Assembly (NCBI GenBank): GCA_920105625.2
Contig: OV050030.1
Span: forward strand, 163,131,863-163,195,862
Reading direction: 5' to 3'
DNA: 64,000 nucleotides
DNA from: Clusia tigrina
Taxonomy: Eukaryota; Arthropoda; Insecta; Diptera; Clusiidae
Positions 54,514-64,000 of this stretch are shown here, piece by piece (positions within the stretch are counted from its first letter, which is position 1; the number at the start of each line of letters is the position of its first letter). A program made the position numbers and the translations under genes. Under the pieces are notes generated by a model that ran no database searches, was not told where the DNA came from, and worked only from the letters and a program-made list of their open reading frames with translations.

Positions 54514-55343
54514 AATTGTATTGAGAAACTTTTCAGTAATCAAATTGTTTTTATAATGATTTTCAAACACTTATAGAATTATTATAAATGGATGTAATAC
54601 CTTATAACTTTCCATTCAACAATTCACCACTTTTTTCTTTATAAATATTTGCTTGTAACTGATATGAACACTATACATACAAATACATACAAACAAACAA
54701 ACATACAATCAACCACAACATATTAGATCTTACAAAGCACAGCGCACAGCCCATTTGATCAGTAACCAATCTCAAAAACAACCCGCACCCCGCTCCCAGC
54801 GCCCAAGCACCCAGAACCCAGCACCCAGACCCAAGCGCCCAGCACACATCCCCAAGTGCCCAGCCCAGAGCTATTCACACACAAGATGTATCAACAACAG
54901 CCCCAACAAGCCAGATCGCATCGCAAACAACTACACCTCCAATACAACCCTCCGTCTAGCACCAAAAAGAACATCTCCCAACATCTACACTCCTTACGCA
55001 CTGATTCACCCCTACTCACCACTCCACTTGCCCACAAAGTCCAAAGTTGCTCACACATTTCTATTCAAAATGTGGTCCAGAACGAACATAAATACCCCAT
55101 TTCCCATTAACTAAGCATCCCATTAAGCTCTTCAAATGCCTGGCCCGGCGCCCGGCGGATTCATATCCAAAATTTTTGTGCCCAATGTTTCAGCCACCAT
55201 ATTATTTTCTTCACCATTTTGCATACATAAATATCATTACACAAACCAAATAATAAGCTTGCCATAAAGCTTGCCATAAAGGAATCAATATTCAAAAACA
55301 CATTTTGGCCAGTCCCAAGAAGTGATACAACAACAAAAAATTT
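54514..55343. other. Strand-asymmetric C/A-rich block, right-arm copy
   Basis: Mirror of 9651-10480; here the C-rich strand is the plus strand, with overlapping frames 54755-55114 and 54856-55110. One base differs ('YSHTRC' here, 'YSPTRC' on the left). No family is recognised. Confidence 0.4.
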
Positions 55344-57758
55344 ACATTACTTATAATAGTTCACTATAATTATATTATAACAATTTATGATCAAAATTAT
55401 GTTAGTTATGTGATAAATATTTACATTTACTTTATAATACTATTACTAATATGTGTAGTCTGGATTTCCTAGTTTATTTCGTCGTTTGGTCGAATTCTCT
55501 TCAAACGGCGCATGTTAGTTTCTTCTAGATGTAGCAACTAGTTTATTTCTTCGTTATTATGTCCATGCAGTGTCTCGTAGTGTTTTATGGATATCTTTTT
55601 TATTTCTTCGTCCATTCTTGTCATATTTAGTTTGCTGTGTATATCTTCATTTGTTTTGTACCAACCACACTTTATGATAACTCTTAATTTTCTTTGAATT
55701 TTTCGTATGTGTGACCGCTTTGCCGTTCACCATACTTGGAGTCTGTACGTCCAAATTGGCTTATAGTACACTTGTATAACAGCAATTTGTTGTTAATTGT
55801 GAATTTAGATTGCTTACCCATTAACCCATATAGTTGCCTAAGATTTTCTTTTATTTGTTTCGTTTTTTGTTTGATGTGGTAGTGCCAATTTAGCTTTGAG
55901 TCCATGTGTATACCAAGGTATTTAGTAGTAGACCCTATTTTTATATATTTATTGTTTATTTTAATAGGTATTGGGTTAAATTTTGTTTTAGTTGTGAAAA
56001 TTATTTGTACAGTCTTATCTTAATTAATATTCAAGCACCATTTATCAAACCATTTTTTAACATTCTCTGTGTATATCTGCAGACTTGCAGTCGCAGTATT
56101 TAGACTTTTGTCAGATGCTAAGAGGACTGTGTCGTCAGCAAAGGTAGCAATTGTAGTATTGAGTTCTTTTGGAAGTGGTATACCTGAGGTAAATATGACA
56201 TATAGCAGTGGTCCTAAAACACTCCCTTGAGGAACTCCAGCTGTTGTAACATGAATAGACCAACACTCTTCAATATATTTGACGTAAAAGTAACGATCAC
56301 TAAGATAACTTTCAACAATCAAATAGTAGTCAAGTGGTAGCATCGTCTTCAGTTTATGCAACAGTCCTTTATGCCATACTTTGTCAAATGCTTTTGCTAC
56401 GTCTAAAATACAGCAACGCAGTACCGCTTATATTCTATGTCTGCTTCAATTTTGTTTGTTATACGGTGTATCTGTTGAATTGTTGAATTTCGTTTTCTGA
56501 AGCCGAATTGATGATTTGGTATAATGTTTTTGTTGTCAAGGATCTGGCTTAGTCTATCATGTAATAGTTTTTCAGCAACTTTAGAGATTATGGGAAGTAG
56601 GCTAATTGGTCTATACGACGAAGCATTTGTAGCATCTTTTCCCTGCTTCGGTAGTGCAATAATTTCAGCAACTTTCCATACTTTCGGCAAAATTGTAGTC
56701 GGAACATTGAGTTGATAACATTCCTTAAGTAGTTATAACCTATAGTAGGTAGCTCAGCGAGAGCTTTTCCTGTCAACATATCGTATCCTAGTGCTTTTTT
56801 GTGGTTTATTCGTTTTTTAATGCAATTAATTATTTCTGTTGTGTTTGTTTCCTTTATTTTGGTTGTAATGTCTATATTTAAGTCATTGCTTGTTTCAATA
56901 TATTTATCTTCGTCATTTGATAGGACTTTTTCAAAGTCCTACCAATGGAGTTGCTTTTTCTTCATTGGTAGTAGCCCATGAGTTGTCATCTTTCCGTAGT
57001 GGTGGCTGATACCTTATCTGAGTTTTTAATTTCTTTGTGCATTTCCATAATGAGTAATTAGTATCCTGGGTAGGCGTCAAGTTTTTTAGGTAATTTTCAA
57101 CTTCTATATTTTGTCTTTTAGTTAATATTTTCTTGAGTTTTTTGCAGGCTATATTTAAATTGTGTTTAACCTCAGGCGATCTAGTTAGCTGCCACCTCTT
57201 TCTCAGCTTTCTCTTCTCAATAATTTGCTTTCTTATGAAAATATCCGTTGTAAGTTTATTTCTTCTAAATTTATGCTGTTGGCTTGATTTGATTCCTGCG
57301 TCTAGGACCACATCGTTGAAGTGAATAATGGCACGTTCAATGTCTAATTGTGTTTTCAGTGTGTTAGACATATTCAGTTGATTTTCAATATGCTGTCTAT
57401 ACTCATTCCAGTTTGTTTTGTGGTTAAAAATCTTAGCTATTGGTTCTATTGGTTTGATGTCAGTTGTGTAGTCAAGTATTATCGGAGATTGGTCTGAAGA
57501 AAGTTCAAAACAAGCTGTAATTTTTAATTGGTAACGCTTTATATTTTTTGTTATGCTGAAGTCGATTAGATCTGGTATCTTTTTCCTATCTGTTGGCCAG
57601 TATGTGGGTTCACCTGAGCTTAAAAATCTGCAGTTATATTTGTTTATAGATCTCCAGCTGCAATGAATCTTACGCCAAGCGTCTTTATGTAGTATTCATA
57701 TTGATCCGTCGTTATTAGGTGTCTGTGGGGACATTAAACTGAGGATATGCGTATTGCC
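55344..57758 (-). mobile_element. Jockey-3, right-arm copy
   Basis: Mirror of 7236-9650, with ORF2 pieces at 55684-55905, 56020-56361 (catalytic 'ATFADDTVLLASD'), 56403-56690 and 56931-57371. Differences include 'RSPEVKHN' here versus 'RSPKDKHN'. The frameshifts and the SDQ substitution are shared. Confidence 0.8.
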
Positions 57759-58354
57759 TTTCAATCTGCTGCCTTTTTGGCCAAAAAGTGCCTGCAAACT
57801 CAACTATAAGGCTAAAAGCTATGCATCAATGGGTTGCCAGGAACGTAGGTCATGTTTCTATTATAAGACATTTTGAGGGTATTCCTGACTCTTTCCATGT
57901 GCAGGATCTCTGTACCCTCCAGGGACGATTGGAAGGATGATCTCCCCCCCCTCATATAGAAGCGGCACACATCTACTCAGATGGATCCAAGTTCAGTGGA
58001 GGAGGGTGGGAGGTGGTGTATTCTCAGAAGATTTACACATTAACATGTCTATGTATCACGTGTGTAGGCTGGGGTTTGCCGCTAAGGACTTCTGCAGGAG
58101 TTGCATGGACGAGGAGAAGGAAGAGTCCATTGCTCACCTGTTAGGCACGTCTGCAGGGTTGTCCAGAAGGAGGCGCACTTTTCTTAGCCACTACTTTCGG
58201 GACTCTGGAAGATATCTCAAATAAAAAGATTAGCTCCATCATCTTCTTCATTAAAAGCTGCAAATGGCTGGAACTTTGAAAGGGATGGGAACTGATGTCT
58301 TATCCGGTATAATTAAGGGTCAATGTTGGCCTAAGTTCGCCCTTCGGGCGGCCG
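57759..58354 (+). pseudogene. LOA-like 3' fragment, right-arm copy
   Basis: Mirror of 6640-7235 with the same RNase H start and finger region ('GFAAKDFCRSCMDEEKEES'; the left has 'DEEEEES'). Confidence 0.6.
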
Positions 58355-58373
58355 CCTTATCGACCTGCCTACC

Positions 58374-58909
58374 TACGTAATCGATGGGACTAATGAGAAG
58401 GATTCACTTTCATTTTCTGCCAATTGTGTTAGGCATTTTGTAGGTAGATATGCGTCTGACTTGGTAACATATGTTGCTGTCTTCAGTTTGTATAGCTTCA
58501 AGGGCTTATTTTTAAAGTGCCTCCTATTTATTATTTGCAAATTAGAGTTTTATTCTGTTGCCTGGAGTTAACTTTACATCTTGGGAGTATCTGAAATCAC
58601 ATCAAATGGATGCTGTGTGAATCTCAATATTATGAGAAATAGATTATCTTGTACTTACGTAAAGACTATCTTGAATGTATCGTTGAGCGAAATGTTCATT
58701 GATGTGTTGCGGAAGCATCAGCAACCATCCACATTTTTGTGGTTCTGATTTCTGGCTGTAATTCACAATGGTGAGATATAAAGTATAGGGATTGGCTTAT
58801 TTTTGTGTACTTTATTTCTACTATGTTCAAGATTTTTCATATTCTTTGATCAAATTTGTATAGGGTTCGATTCACTGGATTTATCCAAATTATTTTACAT
58901 CCCCTTGAA
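58374..58909 (-). pseudogene. BEL/Pao RT fragment, right-arm copy
   Basis: Mirror of 6085-6620. The 'MVVDASA' block persists; one change alters the base after it ('gttgctgatgct' versus 'gttgttgatgct' in the complementary reading). Confidence 0.62.
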
Positions 58910-58931
58910 ACACAGAATATTTATTTTGCTA

Positions 58932-59383
58932 GAATTTATTTTTATTATTCTTATTTATTGATCCGTTCTTAATGTTAGGTGTATTTACAGAAGGTTGTTA
59001 ATTTTTAATTTAATTATAAATTTATAAAATAATTCTATATTAGAGTGGGAGGGGTCAGCGTGATATTTTATTTGCGTTATTGAATAGTGTATTCCAGATG
59101 GAAAAGAGGGATGTGGAATCTGATAGGATTTGAGTTAGTGGGCTGTTCTTGCAAAAATGACATATTGGTTGTTGTTCCTTGTTGGAGAAAAAGGTAGAGT
59201 GTGTCAGTCTTGAGTGTCCTAGTCGAAGAATAGTTAAACATCGATTTTGGGGCATTGTGTAGTTCTGGGAAAATAAAAAGGAACCATGTTAGGGTTTCTA
59301 TTTTTGTAATAGTGAGAATAATTAAACCATTTCCTTGTTAGAATTTCCCAATGTTTTGCGAGTGAAGTTTTTGTTATATACCA
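58932..59383 (-). pseudogene. I-2 C-terminal region, right-arm copy
   Basis: Mirror of 5603-6060. Six bases are absent inside 'NSPLTIPQIL', which reads 'NSPLTQIL' here; the frame is preserved. Confidence 0.72.
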
Positions 59384-61737
59384 TCTAACCATAACATCAG
59401 TGTATTGCCCCGAGGTATTCAATTAAAAAAGAACAATATTACCACTTTTTTCAAACACTAGATGTACGATTTTTAGCTGGTAGTGATTACAACGCTAAAC
59501 ACCAATTTTGGGGTTCTCGGACAATCAATCCGAAAGGAAGAGAGCGACTAAAAACAATGCAAGACCAACACCTTACTTACGTATCAACAGGTCAACCCAC
59601 ATACTGGCCATCTGATAGAAACAAAATTCCAGATGTCATTGACTTCTGCGTGATGAAAGGTGTTCTCAGAAGTTGTGTTGAGATATCCCCGTCGCTGGAT
59701 CTGTCATCAGACCACTCTCCAATTATTGCAACACTGAACTCGAAGGTAGAATGCACAATAAAACCACTCACACTACATACGAAACAAACAAACTGGTTGC
59801 ATTTCAAGGAAATTGTAGATTACATTCTGCCACTCGATATTTGTCTGAAGACTGCTGAGGATATTGAGTTTGCCGTTGAAAATTTTAACAGAACTGTCCA
59901 ATACGCTGCATGGAACTCTACTCCGGAGCCTAAAAATCAACTGAACAGGCATCCTTCCCATCCCGTTATTAGGGAGATGGTTGATAAAATACGCAAACTA
60001 AGAAAGGCGTGGGAAAGTACCAGGCATCCGAAAGACAAAAATAATTGTAATAGAGCTACAAAAAACCTTAAGAGGTACTTGGCGTAGAAGCAAAATGAAG
60101 AAATACAGCACTACTTGTCCACTTTATCAGCAAAAGAGATTACAGATTACTGACATTAGAAGGCGATAAAAAATCTGAAGCAACCCACCTCACGTGCTCC
60201 TCCTATCAAAAGCGCAAATGGCTCCTGGGCAAAAACTGATAAGGAGAAAGCAATTACATTTGCCAAACACCTTACTGGGGTCTTTAAGCCGTTTCCACCA
60301 ACTTCACATCAAGAGGAAGAGGTATTTAATCCTCTCAATAGTCCAGGACAATTAAAGTTACCTATCACGCCCTTTACAAAAAAGAAAATACATAACGCTG
60401 TGCACAGGATACTGACCAATTCGCCTTTTGTTAATTGTTAGCAAAATGTTTGAAAATATCCTGTTAAACAAACTTAAACTAATTCTGCTCAAAAAGGAGA
60501 TAATAGCCAATCATCAATTTGGATTTAGGGAACACCATGTCACAACAGAACAATATCACCGAGTGTACAGCATAATAAGAAACGCTCTTGAGGAAAACGG
60601 TTATTGTACAACTGCTTTCCTAGATATAACACAGGCGTCCGATAAAGTATGGCGCCTGGCTTACTATTTAAACTGAAAAAGTTACTACCTCAGACGTTTT
60701 ATGATATCTTAAGATCATATCTGGAAGAGCGGCATTTCAGAGTAAAGGCCAATGAAGAAGTCATTGAACTGTTCTCTATAAAGGCGGGTGTACCACAAGC
60801 CAGTCTTCTAGGTCCTGTGCTCTACACTATCTACACGGCTGACTTTCCACTGACGGAGAATACAAAAATCTCAACCTACGCGGATGATTCTGTCATAATG
60901 GCTACAAGCAGCAACAACATAATCAGTGCAAATTATCTCCAAGAAAGCTTGGATAAGCTCCAAATCTGGCTAAATAAATGGAGGATTAAGTCTGTGCAAG
61001 TAACCTTCTGCTTAAAACAGAAGACTTGTCCTTCAGTAATATTAAATATGATTGTCAACTGCCCCAATCCGAAGACGTTAAATATTTAGGGCTACATCTT
61101 GATCGACGTCTGATGTGGCAGAAGCATATTCTTACGAAGAGAAAGAAACTTGGAATAAAGCTTACTTTATTATATTGGCTCTTGGGATATAAATCCCAGT
61201 TATCGTTTGACAATAAACTGCTCGTTTATAACACAATCCTAAAGCCCATATGGACATATGGTATACAGCTATGGAGTTCAGCGGCAAAAAATAACATAAA
61301 AATCATTGAGAGATTCCAATCAAAAGTATTACGCATGATAGTAAAGGCTCCATGGTTCGTCAGGAATGATATAATACGTCCCGGCCTAAACATTCCTACT
61401 GTCGATGAGGAAATATCAAGATACAGCATTAAATACCTGGAACGACAAAGTAAGCATCCTAATATACTAGCTTCAAATCTTCTGGAGAAGACAGGCACAA
61501 CACGGCGACTGAAGCGAGCAACAGCACTCAATTTATAATAATAATTTTCTAACGCAATAGTTCGGAACTAACCTTATGGGAGATTAGCACTGGCTCCTCT
61601 TCCTCATGTTGATTTAAAGAATTACTGTGTGTATTTATTTATGTAGTTGTTTAATATTGTTATTTAATTTGATTTTTGCCCAAGGGGTAGAATACAAATA
61701 AAACTGGAGTTTAAAAAAAAAAGAAAAATATATATAT
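59384..61737 (+). mobile_element. Jockey-2, right-arm copy
   Basis: Mirror of 3251-5602. The endonuclease/linker frame 59557-60087 is intact, as on the left. The RT is split by a 2-nt insertion (about 61048) into 60649-61089 and 61026-61538, whereas the left copy is continuous there. The catalytic 'STYADDSVIMA' box is in the first piece. Confidence 0.82.
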
Positions 61738-64000
61738 TATATGGCATAACTTTTAAAAACCGTTAAGAGGATGACATCTTTTGCTACTTTATCCGCCAAT
61801 TCATTGCTCTTGATGCCTGCATGCCCCGATATCCAAATGTTTAATATTATCTGCCAGGGCGATAACGTGTTGCGTGATGATTTTAATAGCCTCATTTTTG
61901 TGCAACATATTTTTAGCCGTTTCAAAGACAGTGCGACTGTCGGTGCAGATAATATGTTTTGCATTTGATTTTCTGCATTTCTCTAGGGCGCTTATACTAG
62001 TTATGCTTTAGTGTCGAAGGCCGTTGTGGAGTGGGGTAGCGGACTATGTGAAACCGTTTTCCCGTGTTCATCTACAATGAATGACATATGACACAGTGTT
62101 GGAACTTTTTGAATCGTCTATGTAAAGATATTTCCATCTTGTATATGGTTTTTAGTTTCGAGGAATAGTTGATGATAGGTGTTGGCGGAGATGTCATTTT
62201 TGCATAGGATGTGAGGCTGTTTATGAAAGTTTCCAGGCACAGGTTCCATGGTTGATTAAGTGTTGATGATTTCTTTAATGCAGTTTTCTTCTTCTTGAGA
62301 GGGCTGATTGGCTTGTGTAGCAAACTTGCATTTCGGCAGAGCACCTTATCAAGCTCACGTTATTTTATGATCATAATGCGATCTTCGATGGTTTCCATAC
62401 CACTTTGAGCCAGAAGATTCGTTATTGGGCCTGAAGGCTCTAAGATTGGATCTAATTGCTGCATAAGGTTGAGACTGCGCCCCATTATAGATGGTGTTCA
62501 CACATTTTGAGTATATTGGTAACCCATAGTCATTTCTTGAAAGTACTGTTAGTCGAATTAGATTGATAAGGATGTTAGTGTGAATTTGACTATTGTAGGA
62601 GGATAGATACCTTATAATATGTAACCTGGCAGCTAAGTTCTTTTTTAGATATTAACAATGGTGCTTAAAATTATATTTACAATATATGTACAATCCAAGA
62701 ATTTTACTATTGTGAACATTTTCAATCAATAAATTGTTGTGTACTATGTTAATAGGGCCGCAATTCTTTTCGACATATATGCAAGTGTTTGGTCTTTTGG
62801 TAAGAGATATTTGCTCCAAATTCTTCAGACCATTTCGAGATTTCATCTGGTGCATGCATGAGATATCCCTGTATTTTATCAGTTTTTTGATATTAGCGAT
62901 TATGTACAGATCGTCTGCGTAGATGTAATGGTCTATTGGTGAGAAAAGCTCTTACATAATAAAATATTGTTGGCCCAACAGACCACTTTATAAGCTTTGT
63001 TAGCACCATGTGAATGCCCACCCTATCAACAGCTTTCTCAAAGTTTATTTTTAAGATTGACGTACGATTTTTTGAGGAGAGGATTTTTGAAAATATGTGA
63101 TCAATAAAAACCAGATCATCCATAGTGTTGGAACCAGGTTGGAAGCCGACTTGATTTATTGAAATGAGTTTGTGTTTCTTTGTAAACCACATTAGTCGTT
63201 TTGAGATTATTTTTTCTAAAAGTTTTCCTAAACAAGGTAATAAAGAAATGAATCCAATAAGTCGATGCTTTTATCAGGCTTCTTGCTTGGTACTACAAAT
63301 GCAGTGTCATAGCTCTGTGGAATGGTGCCAGCTTTGTAGCTTTGTTAAATAGTGCCTTTTTCTTTTTATATAGAATACGATTATCTATTGTCATATTTTG
63401 CCTAAACTGGTGCCAGGAAGTTTCTTTATCGTTCCTTAAATTGCGCAGTTCGGGGACCACCAAGAAGTGGTGTTGGTTATCTTACTATAAGATATTTGCG
63501 GCACAGTGAGTTTGGCAGCAGAGCGAATTAATTTTTGAAGGGATAAGGCTTCTTTATTTATATTTTCAGATAAAGGAATATTTTCATAAAAATTCCCTAT
63601 ATTCTTCTGGAACATTGGCCAGTTGGCTTGTTTTGCATTATAAACAGCTATTTCAGGGCGTGTCGTATTACTGCTAAGCTTGAAATTAGTTATAGTAGGG
63701 TAGTGATCACTGATATGCAGATCATTAATGGGGGAAGAAAGATCTAAAACAATGTGTGTAAATATGTTGTGGGTGCTGAAATGGGTAGGTGATCTGTCAT
63801 TTAATAAATATATATTTGTTGTAAGAATATATTCTTCAATTATTTTCTCGCGCTCGTTTGTAGATGGAGATCCCCACAGTGGGCTCCAACCATTAAAGTC
63901 ACCCAATATCAGAACTGGATAGCTAATTCTCCTGGTTAAATTATATAGATCGGATACAGAAAGAGTTTGGTGAGGTGGTATATATATATGGATACTAAAG
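61738..64000 (-). pseudogene. I-2 ORF2, right-arm copy, running off the window
   Basis: Mirror of 988-3250: RNase H pieces at 61737-61964, the RT with the YADD box near 62908-62923, and endonuclease 63436-63906 with 'GDFNGWSPLWGSP'. A one-base difference ahead of 63906 ('gatattgggtgac') is consistent with decay; the rest lies beyond position 64000. Confidence 0.8.

Larger units (their letters stand above)
34984..64000 (-). repeat. Right arm of giant inverted repeat (29.0 kb visible)
   Basis: This is the reverse complement of 988-33283, starting at 'attaaggcgaaac' (34984) and still paired at the last base of the window. It is shorter than the left arm mainly because the gypsy element is reduced to a solo LTR (45439-45927). 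Smaller differences include a 12-nt deletion in the Maverick ATPase remnant near 52030, a 6-nt deletion in the I-2 C-terminal region, and single-base homopolymer changes that open or close frames. Each arm keeps some frames the other has lost. Confidence 0.96.

Noticed and set aside
988..64000. Palindrome as a single-read chimera or sequencing fold-back artefact
   Set aside because: Arm-specific substitutions, 6- and 12-nt indels and above all the full element versus recombinant solo LTR cannot come from one molecule copied twice. A haplotype mis-join is still possible and is kept as the main alternative.
1..64000. CRISPR arrays, tRNA or rRNA genes, bacterial operons
   Set aside because: No regularly spaced direct-repeat/spacer pattern, no cloverleaf or rRNA signature recognised, and the gene content is eukaryotic transposons.
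1..64000. Telomere-type HeT-A/TART array
   Set aside because: The Jockey-clade elements here are truncated and inserted in both orientations inside other elements, not stacked head to tail with poly(A) facing one way.

Overview
The window looks like transposon-dense heterochromatin from a higher fly (Diptera). I infer this from the families present: I-, Jockey- and LOA-clade LINEs, Ty3/gypsy, BEL/Pao and Ty1/copia LTR elements, a mellifera-type mariner, a second Tc1/mariner-like element and a decayed Maverick/Polinton. The sequence is AT-rich, and I found no host protein-coding, tRNA or rRNA gene I can support. Almost every reading frame is broken by stops or frameshifts.

The dominant structure is one very large inverted repeat. 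Positions 988-33283 (left arm) pair with 34984-64000 (right arm) around a 1,700-bp unpaired spacer (33284-34983). Both arms run in mirror order and are nearly identical; one 1,299-nt stretch shows five differences. The right arm runs off the window edge, so the palindrome is larger than what is visible.

Left arm, outside to inside: I-clade element I-2 (1-3250 and 5603-6060), interrupted by a probable solo LTR (143-649) and by Jockey-2 (3251-5602, minus); a BEL/Pao RT scrap (6085-6620); a LOA 3' scrap (6640-7235, minus); Jockey-3 (7236-9650); an unexplained strand-asymmetric block (9651-10480); a decayed Maverick (about 10700-14175) carrying a 929-bp mariner-like element inside a PLA2-like gene; element I-1 (14176-27925, minus), split by Jockey-1 (18060-26431), which is itself split by a Ty3/gypsy element (19077-22830); a 198-bp unassigned island; a mellifera-type mariner (from 28124); an unresolved LTR-like block (29420-30567); an I-clade RT scrap; a LOA RT/RNase H; and an RNase H scrap. 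The spacer is a Ty1/copia gag-pol fragment cut off at both palindrome junctions.

The arms differ in one informative way. The left arm has the complete two-LTR gypsy element, while the right arm has only a solo LTR at the same site with the same ATTG target duplication. Diagnostic bases show the solo LTR joins the 5' LTR's outer part to the 3' LTR's end, which is the product expected of LTR-LTR recombination. The two arms are therefore separate DNA molecules or alleles with their own history, not one read copied twice.

The genes do not form a working pathway. The locus is a nested graveyard of elements. If it were transcribed through the spacer it would give a very long hairpin RNA covering at least nine element lineages. 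That is speculation, but it can be tested with small-RNA data.
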